Shown: positions 24,083 through 35,835 of the stretch, one piece after another
Position numbering within the stretch: the stretch's first letter is position 1
Layout of the letters: every line of letters begins with the position of its first letter
Assembly (NCBI RefSeq): GCF_023159225.1
Contig: NC_063181.1
Location: forward strand, 19,866,073-19,930,072
Direction of reading: 5' to 3'
DNA length: 64,000 nt
Origin: Perognathus longimembris pacificus
Lineage: Eukaryota > Chordata > Mammalia > Rodentia > Heteromyidae
Position numbers and translations under genes: made by a program
The notes under the pieces: model-generated
Told to the model about the DNA's origin: nothing
What the model saw: only the letters and a program-made list of their open reading frames with translations
Database searches by the model: none

Positions 24083-24119
<37 letters not shown>
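24083..24119. repeat. (AC)18 microsatellite
   Basis: Uninterrupted AC run. It creates an artificial Cys-Val repeat in one minus frame. Confidence 0.95.
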
Positions 24120-24120
<1 letters not shown>

Positions 24121-24287
24121 CTCTTTATCCACTGAAATGACTTCTAGTAGGAATCAACTCGCAAGGAATAAAATCTTGGTCAAAATAAATGATCTTGGGG
24201 TCTATACCAAGGAAATAGGACCATTTAGCCTCTGGCCTTTATGCCACCCAAGCTTTAATTTTTGTTTTCTTTTCTTTTTTTGTTTAG

Positions 24288-24418
24288 GTGCAGAAAGAAT
24301 ATTTAATGCATTCCTCCCAAGCTCTAAGTTGTTCAAACTCAGATACAATGGACATTTTTTGAGGAAGATTAGCTGGGGAAGGGATCCTGCAGAAGCATAT
24401 CATTGCTCTTGCCAGCAG
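24288..24418 (+). other. Weak exon candidate between good splice-like sites
   Basis: A long pyrimidine tract ending 'ttttttgtttag' (AG 24286-24287) is followed by 131 bp that stay open in one frame and end at 'gccagcag' with a GTAGGG donor-like site (24419-24424). The frame stays open past the donor to 24508. No known protein is recognised and single splice-like pairs are common by chance. Confidence 0.15.
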
Positions 24419-24452
24419 GTAGGGATTGAAGGCAAAGCCCAAGCCATAAAAT

Positions 24453-24601
24453 TCTGCAGTCCTCTTTCCCCAAATCCAAGTCTGGCTCTTGCCTCTCCAG
24501 GTGGGTGAAGCATCACTGATGAGGAACTTGTTTGGGGGTAGTGAATTCTAAATCCTTTGAAGTAATAATCTGTCAGTACTCCTCATAGATAGCAAAGAAA
24601 A
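24453..24601 (+). repeat. Diverged direct repeat, copy 1
   Basis: Shares 'cagtcctcttt', 'ttgcctctcc', 'gatgagga' and a 'tttgaa-gtaata-tctgtcag' block in the same order as 25334-25482. The family is unknown; it could be the two ends of an old LTR element or a duplicated segment. Confidence 0.5.
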
Positions 24602-25333
24602 ATCCTTACAGGGAAATGTGAAGGCAAGGGTAACAGGAGATCAAGGAGAGTAGTTGGGAAAGGCTTGGGGCATGGGTAAACTGGTGATGAGTACAGAGAG
24701 CCAGATGTTGATGGTGGGAGAGGAAAAGCCCCTTCTGCATAGCAGAGAAGCTTCTAAGACAATGTAAGAGATCAACAATCTCCCCTTTCCCTACTGTGTG
24801 CTTTGGATGCGAAGAGATTTTATCTCTGTTTTGTAAAGTTCTTTTAGGAGATAAATGATGAGATGAGAAAATGAATCCCTTCAGTTGAGTGGTGAGGAAT
24901 CTGAAAAATATTGACATTCCTACCAGAACATTAAAATGAGGAGTCCCAGACTAGCTTGACAAAAAATGATATCTGCTGGACTGCACACAGTCAAGAGTGG
25001 ACAGCAATTCCTTAGCAACAGCAATTTCCTTAGCTGGAAGGCAAGGACTAACCCTTAAGTTACTCCTAAAATGTAGGCAATTGGGGCCTATGAGTTTGGA
25101 AAAAAGCCCCGAAGTGCCATCCAAGGCTTTGAAATTTGAGACTGGTTATTATACTTGAGAGGAATGAAGTAAATATGCTTTCTGTCAACTAAACAAACGA
25201 ACAAACAAAAAAGAGCAAACCTTGAGTGACAACAAGGCCAGATGCTCAGTGATCCTATTTCCACTGCTTTGGACCTCAGACTTGGAGGGTATGGAGTGCA
25301 TGATTTATGAGGAAAATGGCCTGAAGATGTGCA
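24602..25333. other. Spacer between the direct repeats
   Basis: Less AT-rich than the surrounding kilobases. No retroviral gene motif, exon or SINE was recognised. A 103-codon minus frame at 24606-24917 is not supported by anything else. Confidence 0.4.
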
Positions 25334-25482
25334 TTGCTTCAGTCCTCTTTGCCAAAACCAGCCATGCCTTTTGCCTCTCCTTGAGGAACACTTGGCATTT
25401 CTGGATAAATTGACTGGATGAAGAGAAGGCAGATGCTTTGAAGGAATAACCTGTCAGCATTATCCATAGCCAGCATAGAAAT
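25334..25482 (+). repeat. Diverged direct repeat, copy 2
   Basis: Same order of short shared blocks as copy 1, including 'tttgaaggaataacctgtca' and 'ttgcctctcc'. About 880 bp downstream in the same direction. Confidence 0.5.
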
Positions 25483-26550
25483 CTGGTGGCATTGAGAAGG
25501 CCATAGTTGGGGACTTTAGTGGTCAACTGCAGAGAAAGTTATGCTTTGGTTTAATTGGCAATTCCTTTCGCCTTCACATTTTGTCACCAAACCAGTCCCA
25601 AACCAATGCATCAGAGACTGTAGCTCTGGAATTATGATATATCATCTCCAGGAATTCTGAATGAGTATAAGCTGCAGGTTGGGAGCCCATTCTGTTTTGA
25701 TGGTCCACTGAATGAATTTCATCCTCCCTACACAGGATATGCGATCTTGGCTCCATGGAATCAAATGAGTGACTCAATATGCCTCTTAATAATCACAATC
25801 ATCATAATAATGGTGGATTTTTTTTAATTTCTAGCACAAGAGATGGTGCTCAGATATTGAATGAATCTCGTGTCAAGAAGCACTTGTTCCTTTTTTAAGG
25901 CTTTTGGCATTAATTGCTACCTTGTTTGTGAATAAAGACTAGATTTGCGAGGTCTCCCCTTAAGGGACATTTGATCCTGTTCTCTCTTGGTTAACTTACA
26001 GACCCTTTTTTGACTGTCCTTAATTTTATTAAAAAAATACTTATTTGTTATAAAAAAATGATCTTAACATAAAAGGAGCCACCAAGCCCATATTTAATAG
26101 TTCTACCCTGAAACAATCAAGAAAAGATAATGAATGAGTCTAATATGGGGGAAAAAATTACTCAACTTGGAAGCATGCTGTGGGAATTAGGCTTCAATTC
26201 TTCCATTTACTTCTATCGTCACCTCTTATATTGTTGCTCATTCCTTTTTTTTTTTTGCACTGATTTTAAATCTGTGTGTGTGTGTGTGTGTGTATTTACT
26301 AAACATTGTGACTCTATATAACATCACCAATAACCTTAGATAAATGAATCATTAGAAAGTATATTCAGAGAATCAAAAAAGGTAATAATATTATGTATAA
26401 TCCAAAAGACTGAATTATCTCAACTGGATTTTTTTCTTCAAATTAGAACAGAGATCTATGTAGGTCAGAAATTTTGAATAATTAAGATTTTTAACCTATT
26501 TTTCTAACATTACAAACCTACTTACATTTCACTGACTTGAAAATTGCTGT
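25483..26550. other. Unassigned; short TG run
   Basis: Contains a (TG)10 run at about 26274-26293. The sequence at 25560-25790 is moderately GC-balanced with a 68-codon minus frame of unknown meaning. Confidence 0.4.
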
Positions 26551-26640
26551 ATAGATCCGGGCATAGTAGTGTGTACCTGTAACCCTATCATTTATAGTTG
26601 AAAAACATGAGTTTTAGGGAACTAGGATTACACAGTCAGT
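26551..26640 (+). mobile_element. B1-like SINE head fragment
   Basis: 'gatccgggcatagtagtgtg' and 'tacctgtaaccctatcattt' match the B1-like head of the composite SINE. The ID-like half is missing; a purine tetranucleotide repeat follows. Confidence 0.55.
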
Positions 26641-26649
26641 CCTTACTTC

Positions 26650-26820
26650 AGAGGGAAGGAAGGGAGGAAGGAAGGAAGTAAGGAAGGAAGGAACGAAAGA
26701 AGGAAGGAAGGAAGGAAGGAAGGGACCAAGGAAGGAAGAAAGAAAGGAAGGAAGCAAGGAAGGAAGGAAGCAAGCAAGGAAGCAAGGAAGGAAGCAAGGA
26801 AGCAAGGAAGGAAGGGATGA
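26650..26820. repeat. (GGAA)n simple repeat
   Basis: About 170 bp of imperfect ggaa/gcaa units, all-purine on plus except for scattered c and t. It produces spurious Leu/Pro/Ser-rich frames on minus. GGAA arrays can bind ETS-type factors in other genomes; no such role is shown here. Confidence 0.92.
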
Positions 26821-26915
26821 AGGGTACTAAGTATCAAAGTAACTAATACAGTTATAATAACTCCGAGTTAAATATGCTCTGTACATGGTTAATTTTCTTT
26901 TAAGATTCCACTTTC

Positions 26916-27390
26916 TTTTTTTTTAGAAGAAGATTTTTAAAATTTATTTATTTTTTATTTTTTTTATTTTTATTTTTTGGCCAGTCCTGATCCTTGGACT
27001 CAGATAAGATTACAGAGATAGTGTAGGTACAACCACGGGAAGGTGATACAAGAACATCATCAATAATAGTAGCTACAGATACACATGGGACGTTGAAAGT
27101 AGTTACAACTGTGGTATAACAATCGTTTCCATAACATGGAGTTCATTTCACTTAGCATCATCTTATGTGATCATAAGGGTATAGCTATTGGGTTCTTGTG
27201 ATCCTCTGCTGTGACATGTACACAATGGAATTTTATGCCTCTATCAGAAAGAATGACATTGCCCCATTCATAAGGAAATCGAAGGACTTGGAAAAAATTA
27301 TACTAAGTGAAGTGAGCCAGACCCAAAGAAACATGGACTCTATGGTCTCCCTTATTGGGTATAATTAGTACAGGTATAGGCAAGTCACAG
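26916..27390 (-). mobile_element. Chimeric SINE-tail/L1 insertion with internal inversion, 14-bp TSD
   Basis: Bounded by aagattccactttc at 26902-26915 and 27391-27404. In minus orientation the 3' end is an A-rich tail (26916-26978) and the last 25 bp of the dimeric SINE (26979-27003). It then switches to L1 3' UTR (about 26998-27216, homologous to 53144-53360). The rest (about 27217-27390, homologous to 52974-53150, the end of ORF2 and start of the 3' UTR) lies in the opposite orientation. SINE and L1 share actcag at the first joint; L1 pieces share gtcacag at the inversion. The order fits one reverse-transcription event with template switching and twin priming. Confidence 0.85.
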
Positions 27391-27404
27391 AAGATTCCAC
27401 TTTC

Positions 27405-28367
27405 AATTGTAAGATATTCTCAAAACTGTTTCCAGTGTCAAGGAATAAGGAAAAGCAATAGTTAAACTTGTGTTACATTAATTAAGTGAAAACTTTAAGA
27501 ATCTAGATGAGAAAAGGCTGTCCATGGTATCTGATGCTATGAAATGCTTTTTTGCTTTATGTAATGCTACTTTTCTATCTCAAAAGTCACCAATTACCCA
27601 CCAACTGCTCTCCTCAGCCAGACAGTTCAAATTCAGTGAAGTTAACTTCACTGGGTCTTGAACTCCATTTGCGTATGTAATGGAAAGTAGTGTTGAGTTT
27701 TTTAGAAAATCATTTTCTGAAGTATGGTACTTTTATATCCTGAGTACTTTGAACTAAGGAAAGCTTTCTTGGAACCAAGATCTGGCAGAATTTCTAAATT
27801 TTATCTGTAGTTTCTTTATTTTCCCCTCAAGGCTCAGGGAGAAGCTTTTGCTGAAGTTTCATTTTTCTGACCAAAAAAATTTGCTCCTGAATTAATGCAA
27901 TAATCTTGAGACCCACCTGCTTGAATCCATTAAACAAGGAAGATTACCACAAAGCAAAAAAGACTGAAGTCCAGGGGACAGCCCTTTGTCTCAGGCTATT
28001 GTCCTATTTTTTTTTTTTTTGACACACTCATCTCCCTGAAAAATCACTTACTTGATGTTTAAATTACCTCAGTCTTCCATGTCTTCTCTTCTCTAAGAAT
28101 CTTCTGGGTGTCATTGGGTTATTGGCATTCACATTTCATAATTTCATAATTCACATTTCAAGATTCATAATTAATTTAATAAATGTATTTACCTTTTCTC
28201 TTATCTGCTTAGTAATGTTTATTTTATTGTTTATCTCTTATCTGTTTATTATTGTTTATTTCAGAAGAATGAATTTATGGAACTTTTCTTAGAGATTTGA
28301 GAACTTCCTTTTTACCTGGACAGAGAAAACAAAACATTAGGTAATTTTTGGAAAAAAAAAAAAAAAA
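27405..28367. other. No feature recognised
   Basis: Non-coding sequence with small local echoes (cacatttcataatttcataa near 28131; ttatctgttta near 28240). No exon or repeat family is supported. Confidence 0.45.
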
Positions 28368-28420
28368 GCTCAGGACAGTGCCCAGACCCTGGGTTCAAGC
28401 CCCACAAGCAACGAGGGGAA
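28368..28420 (+). mobile_element. 3' fragment of a B1-like/ID SINE
   Basis: Carries 'gctcaggacagtgcccagac' and 'gggttcaagccccac', the terminal ID-like box, preceded by a 15-A run. Too short to place. Confidence 0.6.
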
Positions 28421-30185
28421 AAAACAGTAGAAGTAGAGGTATGGTAATTTTTCTAGTTATTGTATGGACAGAAATACAAGAAGCTATTCTTTTTTGATTT
28501 ATTGCTATTGTATTTCAAATGTGAAGAGACGAAAAGGAAGATAAACTGTTTAAATATCCTTCTACTAAGAAGAGAATGTGCTGTTTCCATTGATCATGCT
28601 TGTTTTGGCTTTACACATATCAAGAATCAGAATATGACATTTCAATAGAAAATGATTTCCATATCTGTGGTAAATATAATCAGATATAGCCTTTCAAATT
28701 GTTATTGTTTTAACAATAATTGTTAAGACAAATTTAAACTATTTTCAATGGTGGATGTTCATGGAGATCTGAAGTAATATATCTGTGAATAGAAACACAC
28801 ATAAAATTGTACCTTGAAAGAATCACAGAACTGTGAGGACAGAGTCTGGTGGACTCTGGATGAAGATACCATAGGACCCCTTATCTGTAGCAGATATTAA
28901 GCATTTAGATTTGTGATCACATGAAATTACAGTGTCTCCAAGGAAAACTTCTTCAAAAGAATAAAGATAATTAGAGCATTCCAGTTTACCAAAAGAAAAT
29001 AAACTATTTTGATACTATGACCCAGCATTAAGTATAATGCCTAATTACTAATCCTGTCTAGGACAGAACTACATTAGTTTTCATAAACTCATTCTGGTTC
29101 TATGCCAAACATCTTATGAGATTTGAGAATGCAATATGGAAATAAATCTGTTTGGTAAAAAGATAATACCAAATCATAGAAAGTCTGCAATAGAGATTAT
29201 TTATTAATATAAGTATATAGAAAAGAATATGAACTTAGAAGAAATATAGAAAATGGAGCCATAAATATGGACATGAAAAATGAGACTTGAAGGATATATC
29301 TGGGTCCCTCAAATAGGAGAAAAACTATCTTTAATTGTCAAATATGACAGGAAAGAATGTTAGAAATGGTAGTCTATGAAGCATAATTTACAGTTTCTAT
29401 TTGACTCAAATATAGGAGATTTGTGTTAGGAGTGGCTTCAAAATTATTGGTGGTAATTACTCTTCCAGATCAGACTTATTTATAATGCATCTCACTTTGG
29501 CACTTTTTAAATAAGACCATATGCTAAAATAATACAGAACTGCATAAAGTTACTGACAATATTTAACTAAGACAATCAGTGAAACTATGAGCATGGTCAA
29601 GATAAGTTTTAAGAATGATGTAACTGTATACTTGTCACTATTTAAATGACATTTCAAATTATTGTTTGGAAGGAAAAACCCTACAAATTAGTGTCTAGTA
29701 TTTGATATTATCACAGTAACCAAGAACAAAAACTTCTATGCATTTCAGTATTGATGTGTAAAACCATAAGGATGAATATATTTATGTAATCATTTTTTGG
29801 AACTGCCATTGTCTTATAAGCTCCTTTTATACTATTTACTAAGTGTTTATTTTAATTATTTTGCAGAGAACAAGGTTTGCTTACTAAATACTTAAGTACT
29901 AAAGCACAATTACATTGTTCTATGTGTCAGCAAATAAGAGGAATAGAGATATGATAATTGTATCATAATTTGACATAGGGGAACAAATCATCATGATAAA
30001 AATAAATCAACACAAGGACATTATGTTTATTAAATTATCTTACAGCATTGTCAGAAAATCTTGATCTAGGTTTAAAGATTCCTTTATGAAAATTTAATAG
30101 GTTTTATTCCATTGTGCAAATTAGCTTTCTTGAAAGTTCTCTTAACTTTATTGCAGACATTAACTCATGCCATCAAAAGTATTAA
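28421..30185. other. No feature recognised
   Basis: AT-rich DNA without identifiable repeats or exons. Confidence 0.5.
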
Positions 30186-30418
30186 GCCAAGTACTAGTAG
30201 CTCACAACTGTAATCCTAGCTTCTCAAAAGGCTGAGGTCTGAGGATCAAAGTTCAAACACAGCCCAGATAGGAAAGTCCATGATAATCTCCAATAAACGA
30301 ACCAAAAACTGGAAGTAGTGTTGCGGCTCAAAGTGCTAAAGTGCTAGCCTTGAGTGAAAACTCAGGAAGAGCACCCAGGCCCTAAATTCAGGTCCTATGG
30401 CTAACTACTACCAAAACC
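30186..30418 (+). mobile_element. B1-like/ID composite SINE (first of a tandem pair)
   Basis: 'ctcacaactgtaatcctagc', 'ggctgaggtctgaggatcaa', then the ID-like 'gcggctcaaagtgctaaagt' and 'gcacccaggccctaaattca'. It ends in an A/C-rich tail that abuts the next SINE. Confidence 0.85.
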
Positions 30419-30424
30419 AAAAAT

Positions 30425-30645
30425 AGTTACTTCGGCTGGATTCATGTAGCTCATGCTTATTAATCTTAGCAGTTCAGGAGACTCAGATCTGGAGGACAAT
30501 TCAAAATCAGTCCATACACAAAAGTCTACATGATTCCACCTCCATTTAACCAGCAAATCTCTCGTCTGGAGGCACATCTCAACTGGTAGATTGCTAACAA
30601 TGAAGCAAACTAAACAACTGCAAGACCCTAAGTTTAAACACAAAG
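30425..30645 (+). mobile_element. B1-like/ID composite SINE (second of the pair)
   Basis: Same order of parts but more diverged: 'ggctggattcatgtagctca', 'aggagactcagatctggagg', 'catctcaactggtagattgc'. It lies directly after the first copy in the same direction, so one probably inserted at the A-rich tail of the other. Confidence 0.7.
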
Positions 30646-32720
30646 ATGAAAAAAATGTAAATTTTCCATAGAACAATTTCTTCAGAATCAAATTTCAACA
30701 AAACACTAGAGTTTTATTGGAAATGTGGAATGCAAGAGTTGAAAATTATCCAAATTATACAGTTTCTTTCTGTGTGTATCTACTTCTTTCTAAATGTGAG
30801 CTTTAATTATGAAAAAGGAGTATGCTCCATGGAGAAATAAGTACTCACCCATATCAATACTCACCATACTCTTGATGAATACCATGGCCTCTCCATAACT
30901 TTCCAATACTCTTTACTTCATTTTTTGAAGAAAGTTTTTAGAAGATATTGCTTTAAGACAAGTCACTAGCTCTTTGCTTTTTTGATTAAGTAAAGCACTT
31001 GTTTCCATTGACCAACACAAGCCAAATAGAAACCACAAACCTATATTGCCAGCTTGCTGCTCAAATACCCATGTCACAGATAAAAAGCATATCAGTGACT
31101 TGTATTTCAATTCAAATGTTTAGGTAATACAAGAAAAATCAGGCTTACATCTAAAAAAATAGCAATAATAACAATAATATAAAAAACAACAAAAGTGACT
31201 CTATTCAGAAAAAACAAATTAAGAACACCTACTTAGGGGAAACTAAAGAATGTGAATTGGTAAGAGAAATATTGTATTTTATTATATTTTAATGATTCAT
31301 TAGGATCTGATTAAACCACCAGGTAACTCAGACTCTAGGAAAATATATTAGTAGTTGTAGAAGAATAATGTGTTTCTTGTGAATATTATCTCTTAAATGA
31401 TTCTTGAATCTATTGCTGCATTATTCTAACTTCTCCCAAATTGTCCACTGGACTTCTTCGAAAGACATCTCTCCTGAATCTTTAATAGTCACCATCATTT
31501 AACAATGCTGCATTATCTTTGCTGCATTCCTAATCCTTTTATGTAAGTTATCATGTTGTTTTTTGCTATATTGTTTAAACCTTCATAGAATTGTCCTATA
31601 ACATGTAAATTTAAGATCTATACTGTATAAAGCTATACACTGTTTGAGAGCTACCTAACATCATTGCAGTTTCAACTTACATTTCTCTCCCAGATGTCCA
31701 CAAAGTAGTTTCCCGAGGCACCAGGTTGCCACTCACAAACTAGGCAACATGAATGTACTTCTGTCTCAGCCTTGGAATATTCTGGCTTCTCTTCCAAAGT
31801 CCTAAACAATGCCACTTTGTCTTGGGTTTGGGGTCAAAAAGTATTTCCTCGGCCATAGCACTCTCTGATTAGGAAGGATCCTAAGAGCCAGATTATCCAC
31901 CCCAATACTTACCAGGCCAAACTGGACACACTCAAATTTGATGACAATTTGGTTGACTGTGTTGCTTGTGACCCTTAGAACAGAAGAAATCTATGTTTTG
32001 ATTCTTTCAAAGCCAAATAAAAATGCAGTGGTGAAGCTCCATGTGTGAGCATAAGTTTCTTTAATCGTACATGCATGGGGATTTTCAGCTGAGTCATCTA
32101 ACTAAATTAAGTTCATCAGCTTTCTCCCCTTCCTAAAATTTAATTAATGAAGTATAATTAAAGTGACCAGAAATCACTATAACTGGAGACCACACAGGTG
32201 TGTGAGGAGTTGGGTAAAAGTTCTGTTGAAGAAAGGGAGAATCTTTTAAGGTGTTATGAAGAAACCCGTGTTGGCATTTTGAGCTTTATGTGAGAGCTGC
32301 TGAACTCTTATTGACAAGAGGTACAGTCTTTAAGTCAGACCAGGCTGTTTGATGGACTGTGAGAGACAGTGAGTCCGGCACTCGTGTAAGTGGCTGGCTG
32401 CCCTTGTGCTGCTAGATGTCCTTGTGTGACTAATACAATAAAGTGGGGTTTTGAAAAAAGTGTTGTGATAATTCTGCTAGCTAGCTGGAAAAACAAGTGT
32501 GAAACCTCAATTTTCAAGTCTTTCCCCATTTGGTAGTGGAAAGATTTTAGACATCTTAGCCAATCTCTATTAAAGGATGAGATTATACCTCCTGCTAAAG
32601 TGTTATGGTTTGGTTACTTGGCATTTATTTACTTGGGATTATACAATTTGGGTGAATATATGAAATCGAAAATGCAAAACATATGCAATTAGTTCAGATA
32701 CAGTTTAACATTTTGTTTTA
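30646..32720. other. Unassigned sequence
   Basis: AT-rich, with a less AT-rich block at about 31690-32060 that contains no recognisable exon or repeat family. No RNA gene was seen. Confidence 0.4.
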
Positions 32721-34721
32721 ATAATGTTCATTATGATTGTTAGAAATAGAAGTGAAATACACGGTTTGAATTTTTTAAAAAAAATTAAATGCCATCTATT
32801 AGCAATGGGAATTCCATGGCTTAATCATTCTATAATAAACTTTGATGTTTTTTTCAACTTATTTGATGTAATTAAAAAACACTTCTCAACTGATTTCTGT
32901 TTTCAAAATTTATTTCAGTTAACATTATCATTGCTGTTTTTACTCAAGTATTTTTATTTGAATTTGGTGTGATTTGTAACCTTTATTTTATTTTACTAAT
33001 TTATTTTATTTTCCTTAATCAAAAAGCAGTGAGATATGTTGGAAAAATAAATTGTGGTTTGCTTTCACCAAAGGAAAATAGTAAGGGTTACATGAAAAAA
33101 AATTTCAACTTTATTTTTTATGTTACAGAAGGGACAAATATTTACATTTATTCTTTTACATTTTCAGACTCAATTGACCTAGAAAAATACAGAAAGAAGC
33201 ACATAGATTTAATATAAGTACCAAATTTAATGAAGAACCAAATAAGTGACAAAGCATAAATAGGCTACTTTGCATAGAACAAAGAGATCAATAAGAAGAC
33301 ATTGGGCAATTTTGGGGGTAGGCCAAGGGAAAGAAAAACAATGTTTTAATGTCTATTTGTACATAATTTTTGTGGATAATAGGCATTGAAAACGATTTCT
33401 CTTTTTTGTGATACAGAAAGATGTCATCTGCTTTAAGGAAGGAAGAATGGTTACATGGTTCCTCCAGCACCTGCTGTGTTTTAATGTGCCATTAGTTCAA
33501 AGTACTTTTTTTTATAATAAAGTGGCAGTTTTTTTAAAAAAGCCTTTTTGAAATATTAATTTATATTGGCATTCAGAAAATGTATGCAATACCTATGTTT
33601 TACTATGTTTGGCATTGATAAGGCTATGTAAAAATCCTTACATATCACTGAAAGATGATGAATTGGTTTCATATTTGCCTGGAAAGTGTAATGATTCCTC
33701 TCAGAGGATTACTAGAAGAAACATTTGATATTTATTGGTTATAAAAAATATTTAATTATTAGAAGTACAAGAAATTAGTTCTGGGATTTGTTTTTCTGGA
33801 GAAAAAATACTGCTGTGCAAGTTAGAAACCATGTCTATTTATATCACAAAATTCCTAAGTAATGAAGAAAATAATTTACTGGATAAATGATGTTTGCATT
33901 CATCCCCTGGGTAAGACAGGATCGATTAATTCATAACAGCTTTTCAGAGTTGAATTTTTGTGAGTATTAATTGTAAAACATTCTTTGTATTGTATCTAAA
34001 ATTTTTTCACTAATTAAGTGGAATGAGGTATTGGAATCTAGCCTTTTAAAATAGGACATAAGAATTGAAATTAAAATTCTGCTGTAGCCTTATCTATTAT
34101 GCTGAGTTTAAAGACAACACTGAAGAGATTTGCAATTTAATTTATTTTTGTGAAAAAAATGCATTTCCTATAGACTTACTACTGGGTTAAAAGAAATGAA
34201 GCAATGCCAGGGGGAAGTCAGAAAGACATTTTTACTATTTGCAAATAGAATAACCTACAGGAACACTTTGTCAAAGTGCTGAACAAGCAAGAATTTTACT
34301 ATCTTAGTGGATAATTTACTGATTAAATAGTATTTCTCTGCATAGGCAATCATTTGTATCTGTTGCCTTGGGCAAGGTCTTTCCATACATTTTAAGGTAC
34401 ATTTTTAACTTCCTGCTGATGACAGGTAGAACACTTCAAATCTTGTCTATTTCTTCTTGTTTATGAAATAACCTGCTACTGATTCTTTTTTGAGTATTTA
34501 TTGGAGTGTCTGAGGTTTCATGGGACAAATAAGTAGTTCATTTAGAAGAAAAGGACACAGCAATCAATGAAATACACTTTGTGCTGTACTTAAATTCTTT
34601 CAAAAAACTTTTTAAAAGTTACAATATTTTAGAAATCCATTTATGGTCCAGCAAAATAAAAATTTCCTTCAGAATACTGGCTACTTGCAGATAATAACAG
34701 AGGCATAACCCACTGCAGAAC
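32721..34721. other. No feature recognised
   Basis: Very AT-rich. Two short overlapping plus frames (32724-32972, 32969-33217) are Phe/Ile/Leu-rich, as expected of T-rich DNA. Nothing supports a gene. Confidence 0.5.
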
Positions 34722-34850
34722 ACTGTATAATAAAATTGAGGGGGGAGGGGGGAATGAGGGACGAGGTAACAGTACAAAAAATGTATCCAATGCCTAACGA
34801 ATGAAACTGTAACCTCTCTATACATCAGTTTGATAATAAATTTTTTTGAA
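34722..34850 (+). mobile_element. Short L1 3' end
   Basis: A G-rich tract (ggggggaggggggaatgagg), then 'gtatccaatgcctaacgaat', 'gtaacctctctatacatcag' and an A/T-rich end. Strongly 5'-truncated; TSD unclear. Confidence 0.82.
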
Positions 34851-35089
34851 AATGTACTTTAATCCATATGAGTTTAAACACTGACAGTGTAGGTGAAACT
34901 AAGAGTATTCTATGTTCCATTAGGATTATAGCAGAAATCTAATAATTCATATAGATCCAAAATGTACCTTGTATTTAGGGATTTTACACTGAATAAAACT
35001 CATCACTATCCCTAATTGACAACTTGTCATTAGTCACATACCAAATGCAAAAGGAACCTATGTTATGAACTTACATTTCTACATATCAC

Positions 35090-35094
<5 letters not shown>

Positions 35095-35186
<92 letters not shown>

Positions 35187-35190
35187 TCTT
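35095..35190. repeat. (TC)n microsatellite, about 90 bp
   Basis: An almost perfect TC run. As a long homopurine/homopyrimidine mirror repeat it could adopt a triplex (H-DNA) form. It produces Ser-Leu and Arg-Glu dipeptide frames that are artefacts. Confidence 0.97.
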
Positions 35191-35469
35191 TTATTCCATG
35201 AATACAAATTAGCCACCTTTTGTAGTCTGGGTATTATGCAGGCAAACAATATCAGAAACAAACTGTACTCTGAGGACATGTGTGCTGCAAGTGGCATGCA
35301 TTTAAGGAGGATAGTTTATTTTATGCCATATAAACATTTTTATGTGTCTTTATATATGGAGAAATACAAAGCCATTTTAAATTAAGTGCTGCAGGGAAAT
35401 AAGACAGTTGTGGAAGACAGGTTAGCAAAAGCTTCAGTTTGAATGCAATAGGATTAAATTTATAATTGG

Positions 35470-35686
35470 GACTAGGAATGTGGCTTAGATATAGAGTGCT
35501 GGCCTAGCATGCATGAATCCTTGAGTTGGATTCCTCAGCACCACATAAACAGAAAAGGCTGGAAGTAGCACTGTGGCTCAAGTGGTAGAGTGCTAGCTTT
35601 GAGTAAAAAGGAAGCCAGGGAGAGTGCTCAGGCCCTGAGTCCAAGCCCGAGGACTGGCAAAAAATAAAAATAAAATAAAATAAAAC
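35470..35686 (+). mobile_element. Dimeric ID-like SINE with TSD
   Basis: Left monomer: 'gggactaggaatgtggctta', A-box-like 'tggcttagatatagagtg' and B-box-like 'gagttggattcctcagc'. Right monomer: 'gtggctcaagtggtagagtg' and 'cctgagtccaagcccgagg', ending 'gactggc' with an AAAAT-rich tail. The flanks aaatttataattgg (35456-35469) and aaatattaattgg (35687-35699) form a TSD with one indel. Confidence 0.9.
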
Positions 35687-35835
35687 AAATATTAATTGGA
35701 CTTCTATCAGTTGAAGCTATTTGTTCAATGAACTCAATTCTGTGCTGAGTGATCATACAGAATAATGGGGTAAAGGTCAAGGCCCATATGAGTCAACTCT
35801 TTTATTTTACTGATTTTTAAAAGTATCAAATATTG

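Noticed and set aside
23807..24118. Cys-Val-rich protein
   Set aside because: The N-terminal part is the AC microsatellite; the rest has no support.
26614..26837. Leu/Pro/Ser-rich open frames
   Set aside because: They are translations of the GGAA simple repeat.
35065..35385. Ser-Leu and Arg-Glu repeat proteins
   Set aside because: They are produced by the TC microsatellite in different frames.
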